Source: an uncultured Acetatifactor sp.
GTDB lineage: Bacteria > Bacillota > Clostridia > Lachnospirales > Lachnospiraceae
NCBI GenBank assembly: GCA_947624245.1
Contig: CANQJL010000002.1
Span: forward strand, 62,001-126,000
Length of the DNA: 64,000 bases
Direction of reading: 5' to 3'
Shown: piece by piece, positions 41,123 through 50,500 of the stretch
How positions within the stretch are numbered: the first letter of the stretch is position 1
Layout: each line of letters opens with the position of its first letter
The notes under the pieces: generated by a model
Seen by the model: only the letters and a program-made list of their open reading frames with translations
Told to the model about the DNA's origin: nothing
The model's database searches: none
Position numbers and translations under genes: made by a program

Positions 41123-41944
41123 CTATGCCTTATGAAAGATTCCCGTTACCCTTGTCCAGAAGGAAATGCCCTTGTCAAAATTCAGATACGGCACTTCCTT
41201 TCCGAGCACTCTGCCTACCACGTTGGCGTAAGCCTGTCCGGCGGGACAATCTCTGCCTACAAGGGGTTCGCCCTGATTGGTGGCGATCACAACGTTCTCG
41301 TCGTCCGGAATGATCCCGATTAACGGGATCGCCAGAATGTCCACCACGTCCTGCGACGACATCATGTCGCCCCGGCGCACCATGTCCATTCTGAGCCTGT
41401 TGATGATCAGATCCATCTGCTTGAATCCGTTGGCCTCCAAAAGGCCGATGATGCGGTCCGCGTCGCGGATCGCCGACACCTCCGGCGTGGTCACCACAAG
41501 GGCCCTGTCGGCTCCGGCGATGGCGTTCTGAAAGCCCTGCTCGATGCCTGCGGGGCAGTCCAGAATGATGTAGTCGAACTGCTCCTTCAGATGCTCGATG
41601 ACCTTGATCATCTGTCCCGGCGTCACCGCCGTCTTGTCCCGCGTCTGTGCCGAGGGCATCAGATACAGCCCCGGGTGGCGCTTGTCCCGAATCAGCGCCT
41701 GCTTCACGCGGCAGTTCCCCTCCACCACATCGACCAGATTATAGACAATGCGGTTCTCGAGTCCCATGACCACGTCCAGATTGCGCAGTCCGATATCGGT
41801 GTCGATAAGACAGACCTTCTTTCCCAGCTTTGCAAGGCCGGTACCTACGTTTGCGGACGTGGTGGTCTTACCCACGCCGCCTTTACCTGAAGTGACGACA
41901 ATTACTTCGGAGCCCTTCTGCTCCGGGGAAAACTGATTTTCCAT
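41123..41944 (-). CDS. minD: MinD, septum-site-determining ATPase
   Basis: 273 residues, ParA/MinD ATPase. The deviant Walker A is KGGVGKTTTS at residues 21-30 with the signature Lys, then DTDIGLRNLDVVMGLENRIV and LDCPAGIEQGF. The C-terminus ISFWTRVTGIFHKA is an amphipathic membrane-targeting helix. It recruits MinC to the poles to block FtsZ. AAAATGGAAAATC marks the start; a basic linker follows the first residues. Confidence 0.97.
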   Translation of the reverse strand: MENQFSPEQKGSEVIVVTSGKGGVGKTTTSANVGTGLAKLGKKVCLIDTDIGLRNLDVVMGLENRIVYNLVDVVEGNCRVKQALIRDKRHPGLYLMPSAQTRDKTAVTPGQMIKVIEHLKEQFDYIILDCPAGIEQGFQNAIAGADRALVVTTPEVSAIRDADRIIGLLEANGFKQMDLIINRLRMDMVRRGDMMSSQDVVDILAIPLIGIIPDDENVVIATNQGEPLVGRDCPAGQAYANVVGRVLGKEVPYLNFDKGISFWTRVTGIFHKA

Positions 41945-42012
41945 TTTCCGTTCCTCCGCTTATTTTTTTGCCGTTACGTTTCGTAACTCTTTTGTCGTCA
42001 CCCATGTCGGTC

Positions 42013-42678
42013 CTAAAAGGAGCTCAACAGGTCTTTCGTAAGCGATTCAACGGTTATCTTATCGTTCTTTACATATGCAATTTTCGGCTGTACCTTAGGG
42101 CGTATGCCCCATTTTTGTTTTCCAGGTCTGTATTTGAAATCGCCGATCTTGATTCTCTCCGGCTCCATTTCAAGCGCAGCTATAAAGGCTCCGTCCACAC
42201 CGTTCCCGCCGGCGTAAGCTTCGCCGTAGAGACCGCCCAGAATGATGATGTTCTTTGCGCTGATCACGGCGCTTCCCGGGTATACGTCTCCCAGCACGAT
42301 GATGCTGTTCTCCGTCTCCAGGACTTCCTTGTTCTTCAGGCTCCCCTTAAAGAACTGCCCCTCGTCCCCGCCGGACATCTTTTTCTCCATGTGCGCCAGC
42401 GCCTTGATAAATTTTTTGTTGGTGGAATCGTCCTTTCCCACGATACAAACGATGTTGAGATCGCTGTTCTCGTGTATGGCCTCCAGAATCCGAATCTCCT
42501 CCACTCCGGACACCGTTCTTCCCTCCAGCGCAAGCGCCATGGAGGCCTGTCCGAAAAACGCTCTCGCCTCGGAAAACTTAAAGGCGATCTCCTTCAGAAT
42601 TTCTTCAAAGGGCATTTCCCCGTCCATGTGAATGGTAATGCCGTTCGGAAAGCTCTTGATAAGCACTGCTTCCTTCAT
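42013..42678 (-). CDS. minC: MinC, septum-site inhibitor
   Basis: 221 residues: an N-terminal FtsZ-inhibiting domain (about 1-95) and a C-terminal beta-helix (about 108-200), with ENSIIVLGDVYPGSAVISAK and NIIILGGLYGEAYAGGNGVD, which binds MinD. Complete minC-minD-minE order on the minus strand, between PBP2 and rodA. Confidence 0.94.
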   Translation of the reverse strand: MKEAVLIKSFPNGITIHMDGEMPFEEILKEIAFKFSEARAFFGQASMALALEGRTVSGVEEIRILEAIHENSDLNIVCIVGKDDSTNKKFIKALAHMEKKMSGGDEGQFFKGSLKNKEVLETENSIIVLGDVYPGSAVISAKNIIILGGLYGEAYAGGNGVDGAFIAALEMEPERIKIGDFKYRPGKQKWGIRPKVQPKIAYVKNDKITVESLTKDLLSSF

Positions 42679-42729
42679 ATTTCCTCACATTCCGCCTAAG
42701 ATACGGCACATTATTTTAAGGTATACGGA

Positions 42730-45612
42730 TCACAGCTCGTTGGAAATTCCGGCATCGGGCATTTCTGCCTCGCCCGTGATGATATCCTCCTCGGAAAGTC
42801 CGTAATAGTAACGGATTACGTCCACGGTGGCCTGCGCGGCATAATCCGACGAATAGCCGAAGGGGATTCTGGTGGCGATGGCGATCTCCGGATTTTCGTA
42901 GGGCGCATAGCAGACGAACAGCGCATGGCTGGGCCGCGACTTTGTCTGCTCTGCGGTACCTGTCTTTCCGGCCACCTCCACAGTCACCCCATCAAAGTAG
43001 GTCTTGTTCTGCACCACCTGTCTCATGCCGCTGTGCAGGGCGTTCCAGTACTGCTGCGGCAGCTCCACCTCGTTGCGGATCTTGGGCTCAAATTCCTGCA
43101 CAAGACTGCCCTGAGAGTCCGTGATCTTGTCCACCAGCGTCAGATCGTAGCAGACGCCGCTGTTGGCAACGCAGGTCACATAGCGCGCCAGAGCCGCCGT
43201 GGTAAAGCTGTTGGTGCCCTGTCCGATGGAAGAACGCACAGGGTCCGTATCTGATACCGTCGGGGAGACCTCATAGATTTCCACGCCGGATTTGTCGGTA
43301 AGACCGTAGAGGTCCGCATACTGCGCAAGGGTGTCCAGACCGGCGGCCTCGTCGTAGGTGCCGCTTCTGGTGGCGAGCCGGTAGCCCACATCATAGAAAA
43401 AGAAGTTGCAGGAATCGCGGATCGCCGTTGTGACCGTCTCGTTGCCGTGTCCCCAGGCATTCCAGCATCTGGGCGAAGGTTCGATGTTCGTGTAGAGGCT
43501 GGTGCAGTTGATCTTGGAGTCCAGAGAGATGACTCCCTCCATCAGACCGGCGGTAGCCGTCACCATCTTAAAGGTGGAACCGGGCGCCAGGGCGTTCTGG
43601 GTGGCAAAATTGATCTGGGGCGACGATTTGTCCGCGTTCAGCTTTGCAAAGTATTCCGCGTTGACGGAGTTCGCCATCATGTTGTTGTCATACCCGGGAT
43701 ACGACACCATGGCGAGCACGTCGCCGGTGTTCACGTCCGTGATCACAACGGACGCATTGCAGGGGTCAAGTGCCAGCTGAGCCGGCGTGATGTCCAGATT
43801 GACGATCCGGTTCATCATGAACTGATAGGCGCTCAGTCTGCCGGCATATAGGGCCTCCTCGTCCTCCACGGGAACCTCGATCAGTTTCTGCTCACAGAGG
43901 ATCTGGCAGACCTGCTTTCCCGTGATGGTATCGCTAAGCAGCATGTATTTGTACAGAAGCTTCTGGAACTCCGTGTTGCGGTCCAGCATCTGGATAATAT
44001 AGGTCAGAAGCTTCTCGTAGATCTCCTCGGACTCGGAGTACTTTGCGTCTAAGTCCAGCTTGCTCACGTCGATCCAGTTCTGTGCAATGCAGTATTTCAG
44101 ATATTCGTTCAGGCTTATGGTCTCGTCGGTGGTCCACGCGATATAGGTGGGGTCGGAGGTATCCACGCTCTCGGTCATGATGACGCCCTGATCGTTCAGC
44201 AGCTTTACGATACGGCTCTGGTAGACCTTTTCCTCATCGCTCAGTTTGTTGTAAGGCGTGAGCTTTTCGGTGAGTTCGCTCCGAAGTCTCTCATAGGTGC
44301 CCTCCTTGTAGAGCAGATATGCGTCGTACACCGCCTTCTCCGTCTCCTGGGCGTCGTCGGCCGCAAGGGATTTTATATCTATCACGGAATTGTTGAACAG
44401 GGTAAAGTAGACATCGTATATGGGAATCCTGATGTCGGAGCTGCTGGAGTGCTCCGTGGCCCTGTATTCCTTGGTATTGGTGATCTTGCTGGACACAAGG
44501 CCTGCAAGGCGCTGCTCCATGATATTGTAAACGGCCTTCGTGAGCTCGCTGTCGATGGTCAGATACACGTCCTGACCGGCCTTGGCCTCCTGCCGCTCCT
44601 GAATCTTGATCACCTTTCCCATATTGTCCACCACGACCTTTTCATAGCCCTTCTGGCCCTGCAGCGTGGTCTCAAAGCTGGATTCAATGCCGCCCTTTCC
44701 CACCACGTCGTTGATGTCGTAGACGTCGTCGCCTCTCCCCTGCTCCGCCATCTGTGCATTCAGCTCCGCGAGCTCCTCCGAGGAGATCTTTCCGGTGTAG
44801 CCCAGAATATGGGCGAAATACTTGCTGTCAACATAGCGGCGGATCGTGTCCTCCTCGATGGTGACGCCGGGAAGGACTTCGGAATTCTCCATGATGACTG
44901 CCACCGTGCGCTCGCTGACATTGGTGGCCACGGTGGTCCCGATGTATTTTCGGAAGGACGTCAGGTTCATGGCGTAGCGCAGCGTCACGAGCTGCAGCCA
45001 CTCCTGCTTCGTATAGCCCTTTCCCTCCACGAAGGGGCTGGAGGAATCCTCCGGATTCTCCAATTCCCCGATGCCGAAGCCCTTCGACCTGCTTAGGAAG
45101 GTCATGACCTCGTCGGGCGTGGCGGTGCGCTCCTCGTCCTTGAGCTTGTCCACGGTGGTACGGCCGTACACGTCAGCCAAAAACCGCAGACGGCTCGTCC
45201 CGTCGACGGTGAAGGCGAAATCGCCGTCCTCATTGATGACGATGCGGAAATCGGTGATGACGTTGTCGCCGTTTTTTTCAATAATTTTGATCAGGCGATA
45301 GAGCATGTCGTTGATATTGGCGTTCTTTTCCCTGCCTGTCTCGAACACGTCCTCCACCTTCACGGAATAGGCCAGCTCGTTGTAGGCCAGGATATTGCCG
45401 TTTCGGTCGTAGATATTGCCCCTTGTGCTGGCGATATCTCTGGTCTTTTCCACCTCCAGCACGAACTCGTTGAGATACTCCTGTCCGTGGACGATCTGCA
45501 GGTCAAAGCAGCGATAGATCAGGATTGCCGCCATGGCGAGGAAAATGGCGGTGAACACCGTGAGCCTGTTGGTCAATATGCTGATAAATTTGTCCTTCAA
45601 TTCGTCAAACAA
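42730..45612 (-). CDS. mrdA: penicillin-binding protein 2, elongation transpeptidase
   Basis: A membrane segment at about 18-35, then the PBP dimerization domain (TRDIASTRGNIYDRNGNILA at about 57-76) and the transpeptidase domain. Motifs are SxxK in LAPGSTFKMVTATAG (about residue 660), SxN in IRDSCNFFFYDVG, and KTG in VAGKTGTAEQTKS. At 960 residues it is clearly longer than E. coli PBP2 (633); much of the excess lies at about 385-620, between the two domains, and is acidic and helical. TTG start, overlapping mreD by 8 bases. Works with RodA and MreBCD. Confidence 0.93.
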   Translation of the reverse strand: MFDELKDKFISILTNRLTVFTAIFLAMAAILIYRCFDLQIVHGQEYLNEFVLEVEKTRDIASTRGNIYDRNGNILAYNELAYSVKVEDVFETGREKNANINDMLYRLIKIIEKNGDNVITDFRIVINEDGDFAFTVDGTSRLRFLADVYGRTTVDKLKDEERTATPDEVMTFLSRSKGFGIGELENPEDSSSPFVEGKGYTKQEWLQLVTLRYAMNLTSFRKYIGTTVATNVSERTVAVIMENSEVLPGVTIEEDTIRRYVDSKYFAHILGYTGKISSEELAELNAQMAEQGRGDDVYDINDVVGKGGIESSFETTLQGQKGYEKVVVDNMGKVIKIQERQEAKAGQDVYLTIDSELTKAVYNIMEQRLAGLVSSKITNTKEYRATEHSSSSDIRIPIYDVYFTLFNNSVIDIKSLAADDAQETEKAVYDAYLLYKEGTYERLRSELTEKLTPYNKLSDEEKVYQSRIVKLLNDQGVIMTESVDTSDPTYIAWTTDETISLNEYLKYCIAQNWIDVSKLDLDAKYSESEEIYEKLLTYIIQMLDRNTEFQKLLYKYMLLSDTITGKQVCQILCEQKLIEVPVEDEEALYAGRLSAYQFMMNRIVNLDITPAQLALDPCNASVVITDVNTGDVLAMVSYPGYDNNMMANSVNAEYFAKLNADKSSPQINFATQNALAPGSTFKMVTATAGLMEGVISLDSKINCTSLYTNIEPSPRCWNAWGHGNETVTTAIRDSCNFFFYDVGYRLATRSGTYDEAAGLDTLAQYADLYGLTDKSGVEIYEVSPTVSDTDPVRSSIGQGTNSFTTAALARYVTCVANSGVCYDLTLVDKITDSQGSLVQEFEPKIRNEVELPQQYWNALHSGMRQVVQNKTYFDGVTVEVAGKTGTAEQTKSRPSHALFVCYAPYENPEIAIATRIPFGYSSDYAAQATVDVIRYYYGLSEEDIITGEAEMPDAGISNEL

Positions 45613-46123
45613 ATTTCTGAGCTCTCCTTTTTTCGTAAGCCTCCAGTTTCTCGTTCACCTTCAGGATCAGCGGATAGAGAAACAGGGTGACGACCGTTGT
45701 ATACAGCGCCTCCGGCAGAATCACATGCGCAAAATAATAGGTAAATTGGAACCTGCCCCGAAGCAGGAACATCAGTACGTAGCAGACAACGCCGTAGGAC
45801 AGATCGCTGGTGACGATCAGCGCCAGGGGCAGCTTGATATCCTCGGGGTAGAATATCCTGCTGAATTTTCCGTTCAGATATCCGATGTACATCATAAGCA
45901 GCGAATAAAAGCCCAGAAAACTCCCAAAGAGAATGTCGTTCATGAGCCCGCAGAAAAAGCCGATGACAAGGCCCTCCTTCTCTCCTCTCATAAAGCCGAA
46001 GGAGGAAGTCAGAATGATCATCAGGTTCGGTATGATGCCGGCAAAGGCAAGGTTCCCGAACACGCTGCACTGCAGGATAAAGCAAAGCCATATGAAGATT
46101 GCAACTACCGCTTTTCTCAACAT
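45605..46123 (-). CDS. mreD: rod-shape-determining protein MreD
   Basis: 172 residues, about five membrane segments (VVAIFIWLCFILQCSVFGNL first), with the family's PNLMIILTSSFGFMRGEKEG and LVIGFFCGLMNDILFGSFLG. Links the MreC/PBP2 complex to the membrane. It lies between mreC and PBP2 as expected. Confidence 0.92.
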   Translation of the reverse strand: MLRKAVVAIFIWLCFILQCSVFGNLAFAGIIPNLMIILTSSFGFMRGEKEGLVIGFFCGLMNDILFGSFLGFYSLLMMYIGYLNGKFSRIFYPEDIKLPLALIVTSDLSYGVVCYVLMFLLRGRFQFTYYFAHVILPEALYTTVVTLFLYPLILKVNEKLEAYEKRRAQKFV

Positions 46124-46126
46124 TTG

Positions 46127-47026
46127 TTACTTTTGCTCCTCCGACTCCGGTTCCTCCGGCTGGCTGACTGTCTGCTTCCTGTCGGTAATGACCAACACCT
46201 CCCCGAGATGCTCGAAATCAACGGCAGGGGTGAGGAGCCCCGATTTGGTCAGATTGTTCGCGTCCGTCTCTATGTAAGTGATATACCCGATCAGAATGTT
46301 GGGCAGGAATTTGTCACTGATATTGGAGGTGACGATCTTATCGCCCTCCGCGACCACGTTATTGCTGTCCACCAGCTGGCTGAAGGTGATGCAGTTCTCG
46401 GACATCAGCTGCAGATTGCCGGAGACGATGAGATTGTCCTCCGTGGCAAGAGTCATGGCGCTGACGTTGCTGTTGTCAGAGATGATGGACGTGACCTTGG
46501 CCCAGTTCGGTCCCACGGAGGTGATGCGGCCTACCAGTCCGCCTCCCGCGATCACATTCATGTCTATCGCAAGCCCGTCTTCGGAGCCCTTGTCGATGAG
46601 AAAAGACGAATACCAGTTGCCGGAGTCCCTGCTGATGATGCGCGCGCCCACCTTGTTGTACTCGCCGTACTGCTCGTCCAGCTCCACCAGCGCCCGAAGC
46701 TGATTCAGCTCGTATTTGTCCTGCTGGAGCAGCGTGTTCTCCTCCGTGAGGGTCGCGATCTGAGCCTTCAGCCGCTCGTTTTCCTCTAGGAGCGTCCTGA
46801 TCTGCACCAGCTCCTCGGAACGGTTGGAAAGCCAGCCGCCCAGCTTGCCGATCCCCTGCTGGAAGGGCACCACAACGTATCCCACCACACCGTTAAGCGG
46901 GCGGTTGAAGACGTCCGTGCCAAAGGTGATCAGCATGAGGAGCGTGCATAAAATTGTTAAAATCAAGAGGAGATATTTACTCGGTAAAGTAAATTTCTCC
47001 CCTTTCTTTTTGATCAACGGGCTCAT
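46127..47026 (-). CDS. mreC: rod-shape-determining protein MreC
   Basis: 299 residues: a membrane segment at about 18-38, a coiled coil with ELVQIRTLLEENERLKAQIA (about 67-110), then the beta-barrel MreC domain (ARIISRDSGNWYSSFLIDKG, VIAGGGLVGRITSVGPNWAK). It activates PBP2 from outside the membrane. The tail is acidic. Its ATG overlaps the mreB stop as ATGA. Confidence 0.95.
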   Translation of the reverse strand: MSPLIKKKGEKFTLPSKYLLLILTILCTLLMLITFGTDVFNRPLNGVVGYVVVPFQQGIGKLGGWLSNRSEELVQIRTLLEENERLKAQIATLTEENTLLQQDKYELNQLRALVELDEQYGEYNKVGARIISRDSGNWYSSFLIDKGSEDGLAIDMNVIAGGGLVGRITSVGPNWAKVTSIISDNSNVSAMTLATEDNLIVSGNLQLMSENCITFSQLVDSNNVVAEGDKIVTSNISDKFLPNILIGYITYIETDANNLTKSGLLTPAVDFEHLGEVLVITDRKQTVSQPEEPESEEQK

Positions 47027-48033
47027 TTACTCATTCCTTCGATTGCATAAGCTACGGATTTATAATTGTCGTCCTTGATGATCTTTGCCAGACCGGCCAC
47101 AACGCTGGCGATGGGAGCGTCGTTCACATTCACCTTAAGCCCCGTCCCCGCGGACAGCCGATCTGCCAGATGGCATACCTGGGAGGCGCCTCCGGTGAGA
47201 TAAATGCCGTGACGGTAGATATCCGCCGCAAGCTCCGGCGGCGTGCGCTCCAGGATCACCTTCACGTTGTCGATGATGGTGTTGAAATGCTCGTCGAGGG
47301 CCTCGTCCACCAGTCTTGTGGGAATCTCCCGCTCCACGGGCAGTCCCGTGACGATGTCTCTGCCGTACACTACGGCGGTCTTGACGTCCTTCTCCAATTC
47401 GCTCAGAGAGATCTTGACGTTCTCCGCCGTCTTCCCGCCGATGATCAGGCTGAATTCCTTTCGCACGGCGGCGCGTATGGCCTCGTCGAATTTCAGACCG
47501 CCGATCTTGATCAGACGGCTCAGCACGATCCCGCCGAGGGAGAGAATGGAGATCTCCGTGGTCTCATAGCCCACGTTCACCAGAAGGACACCCTGAGAAT
47601 TTTTCACGTCGATGTCGAGCCCGAGCCCGTCCGCCACGGCCTTCTCCACCACCATGATCTTGCGCGCCTTTACGCCGGCATCGCGGATCAGATCGTAGAA
47701 GGCTCGCTTCTCCACCTCCGTGACGTCCGTAGGCACCGCGATATAGAAGTCCGCGGGCTTTGCGCTGCCGTTCTGAAGGTCGCTCAGGAAATATTTGATC
47801 AGCGTCTCCATATTTTTGATATCCGCGATCACGCCGTTGGACAGCGGATAAGAAATATGAATATTTCCGGGCGCCTTCTCATACATTTCAAATGCAGAGT
47901 CACCGTAGGCAAACAAGGTATTCTTGTTCTCTATGGCGATCATATTTTTTTCCACAAAAATACTGTCGCTGCTCCTGCTGTAAATTTTGATGTTGTTGGT
48001 ACCGAGGTCGATACCGAATGCGTTGTTTGCCAA
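47023..48033 (-). CDS. mreB: MreB-like actin with altered phosphate-2 motif
   Basis: 336 residues, actin-like ATPase that guides lateral wall synthesis. Phosphate-1 FGIDLGTNN is intact, but phosphate-2, DIGGGTTEV in usual MreB, reads NVGYETTEI (about residues 150-158), and the adenosine-motif LTGGG is LTGGA. The conserved EEP before it is VEK. Downstream text (GRDIVTGLPVEREIP, RTPPELAADIYRHGIYLTGG) leaves no doubt about the family. The TTG start at 48033 has AAAGGGG 9 bases upstream. First gene of the mreBCD block, after radC, as in many bacteria. Confidence 0.9.
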   Translation of the reverse strand: MANNAFGIDLGTNNIKIYSRSSDSIFVEKNMIAIENKNTLFAYGDSAFEMYEKAPGNIHISYPLSNGVIADIKNMETLIKYFLSDLQNGSAKPADFYIAVPTDVTEVEKRAFYDLIRDAGVKARKIMVVEKAVADGLGLDIDVKNSQGVLLVNVGYETTEISILSLGGIVLSRLIKIGGLKFDEAIRAAVRKEFSLIIGGKTAENVKISLSELEKDVKTAVVYGRDIVTGLPVEREIPTRLVDEALDEHFNTIIDNVKVILERTPPELAADIYRHGIYLTGGASQVCHLADRLSAGTGLKVNVNDAPIASVVAGLAKIIKDDNYKSVAYAIEGMSK

Positions 48034-48090
48034 AGTTATGAACCCCTTTCTGTCGTATGCGGCTGCCCTGCGCAGCAGCCTTCGCTTTTC

Positions 48091-48795
48091 TCATGGGTGT
48101 ATCTGCGTGAACCAGGACTCCTCCTTGAAGCTGACGTATCTGTTGTCGCCGATCACAATGTGATCCAGCAGAGGAATGTCCATTTTCTCTCCCATCTCCC
48201 TGACGTTGTCGGTCAGCTCCCTGTCCGCCCTGCTGGGAGTGGGATCGCCGCTTGGGTGGTTGTGCACCAGCAGAATATTCACCGCTCTGCACTCCAGAGC
48301 CGCCATAAAGATCTCCCGCGGTGAGATCAGCGCCATTCTGACGCTTCCGCTTGACAGCCGGCGTTCCGCGATCAACTGTCCCTTGGAATCCAGGCAGACC
48401 AGGACCACGCATTCCGTATCCTGATGCCTGAGCTTTTCCATAAAGTAGCCCGCCGCCTGACCGGAGCTTTTGAAGCTGAGCCCCCTGCTTGCGGCCGCCG
48501 CGCTCATTCTCTTGGTGAGCTCGGCCAGACTTTTTAATTTTACCGCCTTGACCTGTCCGATGCCCTTGATGCCCTTCAGGTCGTCGATCGTCACGCTGTG
48601 AAGCCCCAGAAGTCCTTCTCGGGGATAGCGGGCGAGCTTAAGCACCTCTTCCGCCAGCTGCAGCGCGTTCTTTTCCTTTGTGCCCGTGCGAATGATGATA
48701 GCAAGAAGCTCTGCTTCCGTCAGGTTCTCGGGGCCGAAACGCAGGAATCTCTCGTAGGGGAGCTCCGAAGCGTTTCCTTTTTGATGTTCTCTCAT
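48091..48795 (-). CDS. radC: RadC-family JAB-domain protein
   Basis: 234 residues: a helix-hairpin-helix region (about 65-90, DDLKGIKGIGQVKAVKLKS) and a JAB/MPN metal site in LVHNHPSGDPTPSRAD (about 175-190) with the second Glu/Ser features upstream. RadC was once linked to DNA repair; the biochemical role is unsettled. GAAAGGAGACGC precedes the ATG. Directly upstream of mreB, a widespread pairing. Confidence 0.94.
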   Translation of the reverse strand: MREHQKGNASELPYERFLRFGPENLTEAELLAIIIRTGTKEKNALQLAEEVLKLARYPREGLLGLHSVTIDDLKGIKGIGQVKAVKLKSLAELTKRMSAAAASRGLSFKSSGQAAGYFMEKLRHQDTECVVLVCLDSKGQLIAERRLSSGSVRMALISPREIFMAALECRAVNILLVHNHPSGDPTPSRADRELTDNVREMGEKMDIPLLDHIVIGDNRYVSFKEESWFTQIHP

Positions 48796-48837
48796 GCGTC
48801 TCCTTTCGCCCTTCTCCGACGCAGGAAAAACAAGAAC

Positions 48838-49077
48838 CTATCTGATAAATCGATACACCACCAGCGCGATGACCACGCCGATCACGCTGGCTATGGTGAT
48901 GTTGATGGTCAGGCCGAAGGTCAGCACAAAAAATCCGAGATCCAGCACTACCGGAGAGCTTAGGCCGAACGACTGGCCGTAGTTCAAAAAGCTTCCGTCA
49001 AAGAAAGTGCCGATAAATCTGCCGATCACAAAGCCGACCAGCACCAGAAGTATCAATACCCAGTTTATCTTTTTCAA
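48838..49077 (-). CDS. small DUF4321 membrane protein
   Basis: 79 residues with two or three hydrophobic segments: INWVLILLVLVGFVIGRFIG at the start and NITIASVIGVVIALVVYRFI at the end. I recognise it as DUF4321, usually found before radC-mreB. Function unknown. It has its own candidate promoter and is probably the first gene of the radC-mre-min transcript. Confidence 0.82.
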   Translation of the reverse strand: MKKINWVLILLVLVGFVIGRFIGTFFDGSFLNYGQSFGLSSPVVLDLGFFVLTFGLTINITIASVIGVVIALVVYRFIR

Positions 49078-49132
49078 AATGCCGCCTCATTCTTTCTTCC
49101 GTATTTTGCAATTTCCTTCCATACGCCTTTAT

Positions 49133-49161
49133 ATAGTACCACAAATCGGCAGGACTGTACA
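49133..49161 (-). promoter_or_regulatory. candidate promoter of the DUF4321-radC-mre operon
   Basis: Minus strand TGTACA (49156-49161), 17-base spacer, TACTAT (49133-49138), about 56 bases before the DUF4321 start. The -35 is weak. Confidence 0.4.
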
Positions 49162-49192
49162 CAAAAATCATATCATAAATTTTGACCTTTTT

Positions 49193-50500
49193 CTACACGG
49201 CTCCAAGGCGCAGCGCCTCCTCGGACACGATCCCGCCGTCAAGCAGCGCCTGAAGCGACTTTAAAATGCCGAATTTTGCGTGCTGCCAGGTCAGTCCGCC
49301 CTGAAAATACACCGCGTAGGGCGGTCTGATGGGGCCGTCGGCGGACAGCTCGATGGAGGAGCCCGAGACGAACGCGCCTGCGGCCATGATCACCTGTGCG
49401 TCATAGCCCGGCATATCCCACGGCTGCGGGGTCACGTGGCTGTCCACAGGGGCTCCCGCCTGTATGCCCTGACAGAAGGCGATGACGGCGTCGGGCCGTC
49501 CGAAGGTGATCGCCTGAATGATATCGTGCCGGCTCTCGCTGCTGTCGGGTACTACCGCAAATCCCAGCGGTTCGTAGAGATTCGCCGCGAACACGGCGGC
49601 CTTCAGAGCGGCGGCCGTGACGGTGGGGGCCAGGAAAAAGCCCTGATAGAGATCCTTCAGAACGCCCAGGGAGGCACCCACCTCCTTTGCCAGTCCGGGG
49701 GAGGTCAGCCTGCAGGCCGCGTTTTCCACGCACTCTTTCGTGCCCGCGATGTAGCCGCCGATGGGGGCGAGACCGCCGCCGGGGTTCTTGATGAGAGAGC
49801 CCACCGTCATGTCTGCTCCCACGTCGCCGGGCTCTGCGGTCTCCACGAACTCGCCGTAGCAGTTGTCCACCATACAGAGAATGTCGGGCCGTATGGATTT
49901 GATAAAGGCGATCAGCTCGCCGATCCTCGCCACGGACAGCGTGGGACGCGTCTGATAGCCCTTGGAGCGCTGTATGGTCACCAGACGGGTGCGCTGGTTT
50001 ATGCTCCTTCGGATCTTGTCAAAGTCAAAGCCGCCGTCGGGAAGCAGATCCACCTGCCTGTAGGTGACGCCGTACTCCGCGAGAGAACCTCTGGAGGGCC
50101 GGATTCCGATGACCTCCTCCAGCGTGTCGTAGGGCCTGCCAACGGGGGATAAAAGCTCGTCGCCCGGGCGCAGATTGCCGCTAAGCGCCAGCGCCAGCGC
50201 ATGGGTGCCGCATGTGATCTGGGGGCGCACCAGGGCGTCCTCTGTGTGAAAGACCTTGGCGTACACCTCCTCCAGCGTATCTCTGCCAAGATCGTTGTAG
50301 CCGTAGCCGGTAGTACCCACCAGGCAGGCCTCGCTCACCCTGCATTCCTGCATGGCGCGCACTACCTTGAGCTGGTTATACTCCGCCGTCTCGTCTATCT
50401 CGTCGAACCGTTTTTTCAGTTTTTCCAAAATCTTACTGCCGTATTCATAAACGGCATCGCCGATTCCCATGGAGGCGTACATTTTGTTTAAATCCGTCAT
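49193..50500 (-). CDS. YnbB-like PLP enzyme (methionine gamma-lyase family / aluminum resistance protein family)
   Basis: 435 residues, fold-type I PLP protein. The PLP lysine is in MTVGSLIKNPGGGLAPIGGY (about residue 240); the N-terminal TTGYGYNDLGRDTLEEVYA and RPQITCGTHALALALSGNL fit the family named methionine gamma-lyase family or aluminum resistance protein, of unproven activity. GGAG-poor start, but the ATG is preceded by GAGCAAG within the miaA end. Coupled to miaA (ATGA), and adjacent to hfq/miaA/mutL in many Firmicutes. Confidence 0.9.
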   Translation of the reverse strand: MTDLNKMYASMGIGDAVYEYGSKILEKLKKRFDEIDETAEYNQLKVVRAMQECRVSEACLVGTTGYGYNDLGRDTLEEVYAKVFHTEDALVRPQITCGTHALALALSGNLRPGDELLSPVGRPYDTLEEVIGIRPSRGSLAEYGVTYRQVDLLPDGGFDFDKIRRSINQRTRLVTIQRSKGYQTRPTLSVARIGELIAFIKSIRPDILCMVDNCYGEFVETAEPGDVGADMTVGSLIKNPGGGLAPIGGYIAGTKECVENAACRLTSPGLAKEVGASLGVLKDLYQGFFLAPTVTAAALKAAVFAANLYEPLGFAVVPDSSESRHDIIQAITFGRPDAVIAFCQGIQAGAPVDSHVTPQPWDMPGYDAQVIMAAGAFVSGSSIELSADGPIRPPYAVYFQGGLTWQHAKFGILKSLQALLDGGIVSEEALRLGAV

